A DNA stretch of 64,000 nt from Clostridia bacterium (GTDB lineage: Bacteria; Bacillota; Clostridia; Oscillospirales; Acutalibacteraceae): the NCBI GenBank assembly GCA_017452785.1, contig JAFTLT010000009.1:164699-228698 (forward strand), read 5' to 3'. Position numbers and translations under genes: made by a program. The notes beneath the pieces were generated by a model that did not search any database, was not told where the DNA came from, and was given only the letters and a program-made list of their open reading frames with translations. Numbering within the stretch: the stretch's first letter is position 1; the number at the start of each line of letters is the position of its first letter. Below are positions 1 to 7,634 of this stretch, piece after piece.

Positions 1-267
1 AGGTTTCTTCCTTTCATTATTTTTCCTGACAACAAACCTACACCCAAGTTTATTCAGTATATGGGCAAGGTTTTGCCGGGAGCAGTTTTCAGCCTGCTTA
101 TTATTTATTCTCTCAAGAGTGTGGATATTCTTTCCGGCGGCCACGGTTTGCCTGAGCTTATTGCAATTGTTATAACAGAGCTGTGCCATTTGTGGAAAAA
201 GCAGATGCTCATTTCAATTTGTGCAGGCACTGTCAGCTACATGCTGCTCGTGCAGTTTGTGTTTTGA
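1..267 (+). CDS. azlD: Branched-chain amino acid exporter small subunit AzlD, C-terminal part
   Basis: The reading frame is open from base 1 and its start lies before the window, so only the last 88 residues are seen. AzlD is the small membrane partner of AzlC in a branched-chain amino acid exporter. The piece starts with RFLPF and continues with a [12 protein letters not shown] stretch, a GLPELIA motif followed by a W-K-K pair, and a hydrophobic end, which is the usual AzlD C-terminal pattern with two to three membrane helices. A hairpin terminator follows directly. The family call rests on motif recognition; the specific substrate is inferred from the family. Confidence 0.8.
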   Translation, partial: RFLPFIIFPDNKPTPKFIQYMGKVLPGAVFSLLIIYSLKSVDILSGGHGLPELIAIVITELCHLWKKQMLISICAGTVSYMLLVQFVF

Positions 268-293
268 GGCGGTTATAAAACTGCCTTTTTATT
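267..293 (+). terminator. Rho-independent terminator after azlD
   Basis: A 7-bp stem (AGGCGGT at 267-273 with ACTGCCT at 280-286, one G-T pair) is followed by a T-rich run. It separates azlD from the promoter that starts three bases later. Confidence 0.7.
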
Positions 294-295
294 TC

Positions 296-324
296 TTGAC
301 AGTAGACAATATATTTTATATAAT
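296..324 (+). promoter_or_regulatory. Consensus sigma-A promoter for the esterase gene
   Basis: TTGACA at 296-301 and TATAAT at 319-324 are separated by exactly 17 bases, a perfect housekeeping promoter. The start of transcription would be near 331, giving a leader of about 27 bases before the ATG at 358. Confidence 0.85.
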
Positions 325-357
325 GTTAGCAATTTATTGTTGATGCGGAGAATTCAG

Positions 358-1539
358 ATGAAAAAACTTTTTCGTGCAATAAGAATACTTTTTCTGTTTT
401 GTGTGCTTGTCGGATTGTCAACAGGTCTGTATTTTTATATAACTTCAGATGAGGAGGAATATTATTTCGTGTCACCCTTTAAAGAAAGCGAATATGTTGA
501 ATACAACCCAACAGAAGATAATGTCAAAGCTATTGGCAGAACTTATTATGAAAACGGTGTGCGCTATCTGTCACACTCAGGCAGCGGAGTTGAATTTCGC
601 TTTAAAGGCGATTATGCCATAGTAAAGATCATCGGTGACGCTGTGGAAACACAGAGTGAAAACCATTATGCACGTTTTGCAATATATAAAAACGCTCAGC
701 TTATTGCTGATGAAACTGTCAGCCGTCCTGAGAAAACATTTCGTATTGAATCAGACTCAAATGATGAGCAGACTATCATCACAGTTATTAAACTTTCCGA
801 GGCAAAACGCTCTGCTTTCGGTGTAGGCACAATAGGTGTTTTTTCTGACAGAAAGATTATGCCGACAGCTGATAAAGAGCTGAAAATTGAGTTTATAGGT
901 GATTCTATTACCTGTGGCTACGGTATTGATGAGGCAGATCCTGACGGTAATTTTTCTACTTCCACGGAAAACTTCACAAAGACTTATGCATATCTTACTG
1001 CACAGAATCTTAATGCCGATTATTCTGTTGTTGCCTTTTCCGGCTACGGAGTAATTTCAGGCTTCACTTCAAACGGCATCAGAAATGAAGAAGCAACAGT
1101 AGGGCAGTATTACGATGAAAGTGTGTTTCTTTCTTACGGTAGAGCAATGCCTTGGTATTTTCCTGATTTTATAAGTGATATTGTTGTTATAAATCTCGGC
1201 ACCAACGATGCCTCCTATTGCTCAGGGAGCTATCAAAGGCGGCAGATGTTTATAAGTGAATATGTGTCTTTATTGCGTACAGTGCGAAGCTATAACCCTC
1301 AGGCACATATATTGTGCATTCTCGGTGATATGAATAACTATCTTTATTCTTCAATTGAGCAGGCAGTGGAGCAGTATAAATCTGAAACTGCTGATATGGC
1401 GGTTGAAGCAATGACGGTAGATTACCGCATGGATATTAACGACATAGTTATTGATGGCCATCCGGGATATATGTCAAATATTTATGCCGCAGGAGTGCTC
1501 AGTGAAAAAATTAATTCCCTTTTGCCGACCGTTAACTGA
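358..1539 (+). CDS. Secreted/membrane-anchored SGNH esterase, CE2-like
   Basis: The 393-residue protein starts with a signal anchor (residues 1-25) followed by an acidic linker. A beta-rich domain comes next (about 40-165), then an SGNH hydrolase domain. Visible catalytic blocks are G181-D182-S183, the GTND block with N283, and D366-G367-H368, which together form the Ser-Asp-His triad layout. The order jelly-roll-like domain then SGNH domain matches carbohydrate esterase family 2, which removes acetyl groups from plant polysaccharides. I chose ATG 358 because CGGAG lies 7 bases upstream; a TTG at 337 in the same frame has no ribosome site. The exact substrate is not readable from the sequence. 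Confidence 0.75.
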   Translation: MKKLFRAIRILFLFCVLVGLSTGLYFYITSDEEEYYFVSPFKESEYVEYNPTEDNVKAIGRTYYENGVRYLSHSGSGVEFRFKGDYAIVKIIGDAVETQSENHYARFAIYKNAQLIADETVSRPEKTFRIESDSNDEQTIITVIKLSEAKRSAFGVGTIGVFSDRKIMPTADKELKIEFIGDSITCGYGIDEADPDGNFSTSTENFTKTYAYLTAQNLNADYSVVAFSGYGVISGFTSNGIRNEEATVGQYYDESVFLSYGRAMPWYFPDFISDIVVINLGTNDASYCSGSYQRRQMFISEYVSLLRTVRSYNPQAHILCILGDMNNYLYSSIEQAVEQYKSETADMAVEAMTVDYRMDINDIVIDGHPGYMSNIYAAGVLSEKINSLLPTVN

Positions 1540-1563
1540 CTTTATGAAAAGAGGCGTAGTCTT

Positions 1564-2577
1564 TTGAAAGATATTTTTATGTTTTCTTTTAATGCGGTAA
1601 TGCCGATATTGATTCTGTTTGTAATCGGTTATCTGCTCAGACGCATTGGTTTTGCGGATGAAAACTTTTTTAAAAAGGCAAATGCAATGGTTTTTAAAGT
1701 GTTTTTGCCTGTGCTTTTATTTAAAAATGTTTATGACATTGAGTCGCTTTCTCAGATTAACCTGCCTGCGATTGCATATTGTCTTTGCGCTGTTTTGGTT
1801 CTTTGTCTTATAGGCTTCATAACTGCAAAGCTGACAGCAAAAAGCAGAAACCAGACAGGTGTAATCACTCAGTGCACATTTCGCTCTAATTATGCCATAA
1901 TCGGAATACCTCTTGCCGAAACACTCGGCGGTGCAGAGGCAGCGGGATTTGCGAGCATACTTTCAGCCTCGTCAATACCTCTTTTCAACGTGTTGGCAGT
2001 TATTCTTCTGTCACATTACAGTGAGGATGAACATAATGCCAGTGTTAAAGCTACAATTAAAAAGACCGCAAAAAATCCGCTTATTATAGGTGTTCTTTCA
2101 GGTGTTGCTGCTGTTGCAATGCGTCAGCTCCTGCCTCTTAACGAAGCTATGGAGCCTATTTTTTCACTGCAAAGAGATTTGCCTTTTATTTACTCGGCAA
2201 TAAGCAGCATTGCAAAAGGTACAACACCACTGGCTCTGATTGTTTTAGGTGCAAGGTTTGATTTTGCTGCTGTGAAAGGTCTTTTCAGGCAAATTGTTAC
2301 TGCAACCTTTATGCGCCTTGTGGTTGCACCGCTTGTTGGTGTCGGCTGCGCAGTGCTTCTCAGTACCCGCTCAGGCTTCCTTAGTTTATCTGCAACCGAG
2401 TACCCGGCACTTATATCTCTTTTTTCCACTCCGGTTGCTGTATCGAGTGCAGTTATGGTTGGGGAAATCGGCGGTGACGAGCAATTGGCAGGGCAGCTTG
2501 TTGTGTGGACAAGTGTTTTTTCAATGCTCAGCATGTTTGCAGTAATATTCATTATGAAAAGTACAGCATTAATTTAA
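1564..2577 (+). CDS. AEC family transporter (auxin efflux carrier type)
   Basis: This 337-residue protein is almost entirely hydrophobic, with about ten membrane helices, and opens with PILILFVIGYLLRRIGF, typical of AEC permeases. The family moves small organic acids or similar solutes out of or into the cell; the substrate cannot be told here. Translation starts at a TTG with AAGAGG upstream. It follows the esterase by 24 bases and probably shares its transcript. Confidence 0.8.
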   Translation: MKDIFMFSFNAVMPILILFVIGYLLRRIGFADENFFKKANAMVFKVFLPVLLFKNVYDIESLSQINLPAIAYCLCAVLVLCLIGFITAKLTAKSRNQTGVITQCTFRSNYAIIGIPLAETLGGAEAAGFASILSASSIPLFNVLAVILLSHYSEDEHNASVKATIKKTAKNPLIIGVLSGVAAVAMRQLLPLNEAMEPIFSLQRDLPFIYSAISSIAKGTTPLALIVLGARFDFAAVKGLFRQIVTATFMRLVVAPLVGVGCAVLLSTRSGFLSLSATEYPALISLFSTPVAVSSAVMVGEIGGDEQLAGQLVVWTSVFSMLSMFAVIFIMKSTALI

Positions 2578-2596
2578 TTTGATTGGGAGTGTAATT

Positions 2597-2923
2597 ATGG
2601 AACGAGAAGAAATATTTGTGCCGCTTCTGACTTGGCTTATAGGTGCTTCGAGAATTGGCGGAAAATATAATTACTATACCGGTTCAAGGGGGACGGATTC
2701 CTCTCTTGGTATGCTTGATAAAAAGGTTTTCAATTACCGCATCTGGCTTGAAAAGCTTGATGAAAGAGAAATACTCAAAGCAGCAGTTTATTACGGTGAT
2801 AAATGCTATGAGTGTCAGAATGAAGATGATGTGGAAGTTAAGGTATATGAGCCCGAACCGGAATGCCTCAGCGAGATTAAAGGCTGGATTGAAGAAAAAT
2901 GCAGTTCATATCTTGATAATTAA
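2597..2923 (+). CDS. Small conserved hypothetical protein
   Basis: A soluble protein of 108 residues with no signal peptide and no motif I recognise. It is rich in Tyr and Glu, with two cysteines close together (C-Y-E-C) near the middle. ATG 2597 has GGGAG 8 bases upstream, which favours it over the open frame before it. It lies 20 bases after the AEC carrier and before a strong terminator, so it is the last gene of the esterase operon. Confidence 0.6.
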   Translation: MEREEIFVPLLTWLIGASRIGGKYNYYTGSRGTDSSLGMLDKKVFNYRIWLEKLDEREILKAAVYYGDKCYECQNEDDVEVKVYEPEPECLSEIKGWIEEKCSSYLDN

Positions 2924-2942
2924 TTATATTTAATCAAAAAAC

Positions 2943-2973
2943 TTCTCCCTTTTTCTTTGGGAGAAATTTTTTT
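2943..2973 (+). terminator. Rho-independent terminator
   Basis: TTCTCCC (2943-2949) pairs with GGGAGAA (2959-2965), followed by seven T. It ends the esterase operon. The bases from here to the promoter at 3100 are A/T-rich with no gene. Confidence 0.85.
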
Positions 2974-3099
2974 GAAAATGACGAAAAAACTTTTTTTGAG
3001 GATTTAAGAGAAAAACAGCGAAAATCAAAGCAATTTAAAGATTTCATCTAAATGCAGCAATTTTGAGCCGAGTTTTTGCCGAAAAATGCAAAAAAACTG

Positions 3100-3128
3100 T
3101 TGACATTTGCTCAAAATTGTTCTATATT
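3100..3128 (+). promoter_or_regulatory. Promoter of the potABCD operon
   Basis: TTGACA (3100-3105) and TATATT (3123-3128) are spaced by 17 bases. The expected transcript start is about 3135. Confidence 0.8.
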
Positions 3129-3134
3129 GTGTGT

Positions 3135-3276
3135 TATAAAAGATGTATATTTTTGCAATAATTCTGCAATTAAAAATCCCGGGGAAACGAGTGCTGTTTG
3201 CATGTTTTCTTGGGATATTTATGAGCCAACATCTTTCTTATTCGAGCGCGCATGATTTTTCATGCAGGGAAAGGGG
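3135..3276 (+). promoter_or_regulatory. Structured 5' leader of potABCD, riboswitch-like, class unknown
   Basis: Right after the predicted transcript start, AAAGATGT (3139-3146) is exactly complementary to ACATCTTT (3229-3236), closing a domain of about 100 bases. Inside are a TTGCA/TGCAA hairpin (3153-3169) and an ATCCC/GGGAT helix (3176-3180 with 3212-3216) that encloses AAAC/GTTT (3185-3199). A second hairpin, GCATGA/TCATGC (3250-3255 with 3260-3265), sits just before the AAGGGG ribosome site at 3271-3276. The word GCATG also occurs inside the domain (3200-3204) and could compete for the same CATGC. I do not recognise a named riboswitch class. Confidence 0.5.
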
Positions 3277-3284
3277 TTTTATCA

Positions 3285-4409
3285 ATGGGAGATAATTATA
3301 TTATCAAACTTCAGAACATCTCAAAGAAATTTGAAGATGATGTTATTCTTGACTCAATTAATCTTAGCATAAAAGACAAGGAATTTATGACTTTTCTCGG
3401 TCCGTCAGGCTGTGGAAAAACAACCACACTGAGAATTATAGCAGGCTTTCTTGAGGCTGACAGCGGACAGGTTATTTTTGAGGGTAAGGATATCAACAGC
3501 TTGCCTCCTCACAAGAGACAGGTTAACACTATATTTCAGCGATATGCTCTGTTTCCGCACCTTAACGTGTATGATAATATAGCTTTCGGTCTTCGTATAA
3601 AGAAGATGAAGGAAAAGGATATTGCAAAAAAAGTCGGTGAGATGCTTGAGCTTGTTAACCTTAAAGGCTTTCAGAAAAGAGATATATCATCACTTTCAGG
3701 TGGTCAGCAGCAAAGAGTTGCCATTGCCAGAGCCCTTGCAGTTGAGCCAAGGGTGCTGCTTCTTGATGAGCCTTTGGGTGCACTTGACCTCAAGCTCAGA
3801 AAGGATATGCAGGTCGAGCTTAAAAATATTCAAAAAAGAATGGGTATTACTTTTATCTATGTTACCCACGATCAGCAGGAAGCTCTGTCAATGAGTGACA
3901 CTGTTGTTGTTATGAATGACGGTAAGATTCAGCAGATCGGCACACCGATAGATATTTATAACGAGCCCAAAAACGCCTTTGTAGCCGATTTTATCGGTGA
4001 AAGTAATATTCTTGACGGTGTAATGCTTGACGACTTTAAAGCCAAGTTTTCAGGCGCAATATTCCAGTGTCTTGATAAGGGATTTGCAGTTAATGAGAGT
4101 GTTGATATCGTTGTTCGTCCTGAGGATGTGGATGTTGTTCCTTATGGCGAGGGTACCATCAGCGGTGTTATAACCTCAAACACCTTCAAGGGCGTGCACT
4201 TTGAAATGATTGTTGATATTGATAACTTCAAGTGGATGATTCAGACAACCGATTATTACCCCGTCGGCACTAAGATCGGCATTGTAATTGAACCTGATGC
4301 TATCCATGTTATGAAAAAGAGTGAATATTCAGGTATGTTCGGTGACTACAGCTCGTTCAGTGATGAGCTGGAGCACCTCAGTGATGTTACGGCAGAAGAG
4401 GAGGAGTGA
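3285..4409 (+). CDS. potA: Spermidine/putrescine ABC transporter ATP-binding protein PotA
   Basis: This 374-residue ATPase drives polyamine import with PotB, PotC and PotD. Residues 39-47 form Walker A (GPSGCGKTT), the ABC signature LSGGQQQR lies near 138, and Walker B with [11 protein letters not shown] near 160. The last 130 residues are a TOBE-type regulatory domain, as in PotA and MalK. ATG 3285 is preceded by AAGGGG at the right distance; an earlier in-frame ATG at 3252 lies inside a hairpin and lacks a ribosome site. potB follows after 3 bases. Confidence 0.93.
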   Translation: MGDNYIIKLQNISKKFEDDVILDSINLSIKDKEFMTFLGPSGCGKTTTLRIIAGFLEADSGQVIFEGKDINSLPPHKRQVNTIFQRYALFPHLNVYDNIAFGLRIKKMKEKDIAKKVGEMLELVNLKGFQKRDISSLSGGQQQRVAIARALAVEPRVLLLDEPLGALDLKLRKDMQVELKNIQKRMGITFIYVTHDQQEALSMSDTVVVMNDGKIQQIGTPIDIYNEPKNAFVADFIGESNILDGVMLDDFKAKFSGAIFQCLDKGFAVNESVDIVVRPEDVDVVPYGEGTISGVITSNTFKGVHFEMIVDIDNFKWMIQTTDYYPVGTKIGIVIEPDAIHVMKKSEYSGMFGDYSSFSDELEHLSDVTAEEEE

Positions 4410-4412
4410 TAA

Positions 4413-5240
4413 ATGAAAAAAACTTCTCTTGGTAAGAAACTTACCGCTTCCCCTTATATTGTGTGGTCTATGTTATTTATCATTGTTCCGCTGATTTTTG
4501 TTGCTTATTATTCCGTAACAGATGCTTCAGGCAACTTTACGCTTGAATATATAAGTGACATCGGCAGATATAAGGATGTTATGCTTAACTCTATATGGCT
4601 GGGCTTTATTGCAACAGTTATCAGCCTTATTTTGGCATACCCCTTGGCATATATTATGGCAAGAAGCAAGGCTAATGTGCAGCGCACAATGATGATGCTT
4701 GTTATGCTGCCTATGTGGATGAATCTTCTTATAAGAACTTATTCAATGATGATTCTCATGCAGGATACAGGTGTTATTAACTCTGTGCTCAGCTTCTTGA
4801 ATTTACCAAATGTTCATATGATCAACACTCAGGGTGCTGTTGTTTTCGGTATGGTTTACAACTACATTCCTTATATGATTTTGCCTCTTTATAATATTAT
4901 GGCAAAAATGGATCACAGCCTTATTGAGGCAGCAGAGGATTTAGGTGCAAATAAGCTGACAGTGCTTAAGAATATAATTTTCCCTCTTAGTCTACCCGGT
5001 GTGGCTTCGGGCTTCACAATGGTTTTTGTACCGAGTGTTTCAACCTTCTATATTTCAAAGAAGCTGGGCGGCAACACATTCTCACTTATCGGAGACGTTA
5101 TAGAGATGCAGTTTAAATCTGCAAATAACTATAATTTGGGTGCTGCACTTTCAATGGTGCTCATGGTGCTGATTATTATCTGTATGATGGTTATGAACCG
5201 CTTTACAGGCGACGATGACGACGGAGGTGTGCTGATATGA
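4413..5240 (+). CDS. potB: Spermidine/putrescine ABC transporter permease PotB
   Basis: A 275-residue inner membrane permease with six predicted helices. The EAA-type loop that docks on PotA is visible as EAAEDLGANKLTVLKNIIFP. The highly conserved arrangement potA-potB-potC-potD supports the assignment. The stop overlaps the start of potC by four bases (ATGA), indicating translational coupling. Confidence 0.92.
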   Translation: MKKTSLGKKLTASPYIVWSMLFIIVPLIFVAYYSVTDASGNFTLEYISDIGRYKDVMLNSIWLGFIATVISLILAYPLAYIMARSKANVQRTMMMLVMLPMWMNLLIRTYSMMILMQDTGVINSVLSFLNLPNVHMINTQGAVVFGMVYNYIPYMILPLYNIMAKMDHSLIEAAEDLGANKLTVLKNIIFPLSLPGVASGFTMVFVPSVSTFYISKKLGGNTFSLIGDVIEMQFKSANNYNLGAALSMVLMVLIIICMMVMNRFTGDDDDGGVLI

Positions 5241-6073
5241 AAATGAAAATGTCACCTCTTTCAAAGCTATATGTTGCTTTTATTATGCTTTTGCTTTATT
5301 CTCCCATCGTGCTGATGATTGTGTTCTCCTTTAACTCATCAGCAAGCACAAGCGTTATTACAGGTTTTTCTCTTCGTTGGTACGAATCACTGCTTCACGA
5401 TAGTGCAACAATGAATGCTCTTAAAAATACTCTTATACTTGCAGTTTCATCTTCGCTTATTGCAACTGTTATGGGTACTGCTGCCGCTGTGGGTATAAAC
5501 GCATTCAGAAACAAGTTTGTGAAAAAGACAGTTATGGGTGTTACAAATATTCCTATGATGAACCCTGAAATAGTAACAGGTATATCTATGATGCTTCTGT
5601 TTATTTTCTGTGCTAAGCTCATAGGTGTAACGGATGCCTTAGGTTTTGCAACAATGCTTATTGCTCATGTAACCTTTAACCTGCCTTATGTTATTTTATC
5701 GGTGCTGCCTAAACTCAGACAGCTTGACAAATATCTTCCTGAGGCAGCTATGGATTTAGGCTGCACACCTGTTCAGGCTTTCTTTAAGGTTATTCTGCCG
5801 TCAATTTCAACGGGTATCGTCTCTGGTCTTATGATGTCCTTTACGCTTTCACTTGATGACTTTGTTATCAGCTACTTCACTCAGGGCCCGTCTTTTGAGA
5901 CACTGCCTATCAGAATTTTCTCTATGACAAAGAAGAGAGTTACCCCTGACATGTATGCTCTTTCAACACTTATATTTGTTGCGATTCTGCTTCTTCTCGT
6001 TCTTCTCAATGTTTCACAGGTCAGAGGCGAAAAGAAAATGAACAACAAACTCAATAAGGGGGGCAAGAGATGA
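5237..6073 (+). CDS. potC: Spermidine/putrescine ABC transporter permease PotC
   Basis: The second permease, 278 residues, with six predicted helices and the loop PEAAMDLGCTPVQAFFKVIL that contacts the ATPase. It forms the channel with PotB. It overlaps potB by four bases and potD by four bases, so the four genes are tightly coupled. Confidence 0.92.
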   Translation: MKMKMSPLSKLYVAFIMLLLYSPIVLMIVFSFNSSASTSVITGFSLRWYESLLHDSATMNALKNTLILAVSSSLIATVMGTAAAVGINAFRNKFVKKTVMGVTNIPMMNPEIVTGISMMLLFIFCAKLIGVTDALGFATMLIAHVTFNLPYVILSVLPKLRQLDKYLPEAAMDLGCTPVQAFFKVILPSISTGIVSGLMMSFTLSLDDFVISYFTQGPSFETLPIRIFSMTKKRVTPDMYALSTLIFVAILLLLVLLNVSQVRGEKKMNNKLNKGGKR

Positions 6074-7287
6074 AAAAACTATACACTTTTGTCTTAACCC
6101 TTGCTGTTTTGTTTGCTCTCTCTGCTTTCGGTGCTTCTGCCTATGAAAACGAAGATTTTTATAAAAACACGGGACTTGAGGGTACCGAAATAAATGTTTT
6201 TAACTGGGGTGAATATATCAGCGACAGCTATGAGGACGGCTGTATTGATGTTAACCGTGAGTTTGAAAAGCTCACCGGTATTAAGGTAAACTATGTAACC
6301 TATGAAAGCAATGAGGATATGTATCCCAAAATCAAAAACGGTGGTGCAAGCTATGATATTGTTATACCGTCAGATTATATGATCGAGCGTATGATTTCTG
6401 AAAATATGCTCCTTGAGATTGATACATCAGCACTGCCTAATTATAAATATATTGCAGATGAATATAAGAATATGTACTATGACCCTGACAATAGCTTTTC
6501 AGTGCCCTATAATGTGGGAATGGTCGGTCTCATTTACAACACAAAAATGGTTGAGGAAGCACCCACAAGCTGGACTGCGCTCTGGGACGAAAGATATTCA
6601 GGAAAAATCCTGATGATTGACAATCCCCGTGATGCTTTTGCAATTCCGCAAAAAATTCTCGGCTACTCACTTAACTCTACAGATGAAAAAGAGCTTTCAG
6701 ACGTTGCGCAGATGCTTATTGAGCAAAAACCTCTTTTGCAGGGCTATGTTATGGATGAAATCTATAACAAAATGGAAAGCGGAGAAGCTGCAATGGTGCC
6801 TTACTATGTTGGAGACTTTGTGCTTATGAAGGATATAAATCCCGACCTTGATTTTGTTTATCCTAAAGAAGGCGTAAATATATTCGTTGATGCGATTTGT
6901 ATACCTAAATGCACACAGAATTACGATGCTGCTATGCTTTATATTAACTTCCTTCTTGACCCTGAAGTTGCACTAAGTAATGCTTTTTATATCGGATACG
7001 CTACACCTAACACAGGTGTGCTTGAGCATGAAGATTATGCTGATATGCGTGAGAATGAGTATCTTTATCCAAGTGAAGAAAATATGCCCGACACCGAATA
7101 TTTCAGAAACCTTCCTCAGGAAACACTCGACAGATTTTCTGAGCTTTGGAATGAGATAAGAATTCACGGTACCGATAACACTCATATATATATCGGCTTT
7201 GCTCTTGTCGGTGCTGCTGCACTGTTCTTCATAATAAGAAAGAGTATTATTAAAAAACGCAGAGAATATTGGTATAATTCACTTTGA
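6070..7287 (+). CDS. potD: Polyamine-binding protein PotD with C-terminal membrane anchor
   Basis: A 405-residue extracellular solute-binding protein. Residues 1-25 are a signal peptide ending in a plausible A-S-A cleavage site, with no lipobox cysteine. The mature part begins with the NVFNWGEYISD block typical of PotD/PotF. Unusually, the end (about 372-390) is a hydrophobic helix followed by K/R-rich residues, so the protein is probably anchored by its C-terminus instead of by a lipid. Gram-positive PotD proteins are normally lipoproteins. It is the last gene of the operon, followed by a strong terminator. Confidence 0.9.
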   Translation: MKKLYTFVLTLAVLFALSAFGASAYENEDFYKNTGLEGTEINVFNWGEYISDSYEDGCIDVNREFEKLTGIKVNYVTYESNEDMYPKIKNGGASYDIVIPSDYMIERMISENMLLEIDTSALPNYKYIADEYKNMYYDPDNSFSVPYNVGMVGLIYNTKMVEEAPTSWTALWDERYSGKILMIDNPRDAFAIPQKILGYSLNSTDEKELSDVAQMLIEQKPLLQGYVMDEIYNKMESGEAAMVPYYVGDFVLMKDINPDLDFVYPKEGVNIFVDAICIPKCTQNYDAAMLYINFLLDPEVALSNAFYIGYATPNTGVLEHEDYADMRENEYLYPSEENMPDTEYFRNLPQETLDRFSELWNEIRIHGTDNTHIYIGFALVGAAALFFIIRKSIIKKRREYWYNSL

Positions 7288-7320
7288 AATAAAGGCAGTT
7301 AACGGCTGCCTTTATTTTTA
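7287..7320 (+). terminator. Strong terminator after potD
   Basis: A 12-bp perfect stem (7287-7298 with 7306-7317, core AAAGGCAG/CTGCCTTT) with a 7-base loop and a T-rich tail. The first stem base is the last base of the potD stop codon. Confidence 0.9.
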
Positions 7321-7329
7321 TGTTTCGAC

Positions 7330-7358
7330 TTGACAAATGAAGGCAATAATAGTAAAAT
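7330..7358 (+). promoter_or_regulatory. Promoter of the alaS T-box transcript
   Basis: TTGACA (7330-7335), 17-base spacer, TAAAAT (7353-7358). Transcription would begin near 7365, just ahead of the T-box. Confidence 0.8.
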
Positions 7359-7377
7359 AACAGTGTTGATATTTAAT

Positions 7378-7601
7378 AAAAGCTATGACGAAAGAAACGT
7401 TCCGCTTATTTCATTGCAGAGAGAGGGGGAGGGTGTAAGCCCCTTATGAAGGACGGAAATGTGCTGCTTTCACCAGTTGCACCCGAAAGGGTCTGCCGTA
7501 AATCTGCGTTAAGGATATTGAGTGGTGCTTTATGCACAATTCGGGTGGTACCGTGGACTTGTTTCACCCCGAGGTGTGTATGATGCGCTTTATTTTTTTG
7601 T
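7378..7601 (+). ncRNA. T-box leader, alanine specific, upstream of alaS
   Basis: The leader carries the T-box core GGGTGGTACCGTGG at 7543-7556, which pairs with the free CCA end of uncharged tRNA, and an AGAGAG bulge segment near 7418. The likely specifier codon is GCT (Ala) at 7463-7465, five bases before the start of the closing strand, the same register seen in the two other T-boxes here and in glyQS leaders. AAAGC at 7378-7382 pairs with GCTTT just after it. A T-rich tract lies at 7590-7599. Read-through into alaS is expected when tRNA-Ala is uncharged. The terminator hairpin is less clear than in the other two. Confidence 0.85.
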
Positions 7602-7634
7602 AAATTATTTGTTCTTTAGAAAGGAATGTTTATT

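Noticed and set aside
2190-2552. 120-codon frame antisense to the AEC carrier
   Set aside because: It lies fully inside a well-supported membrane protein gene and has no start signals.
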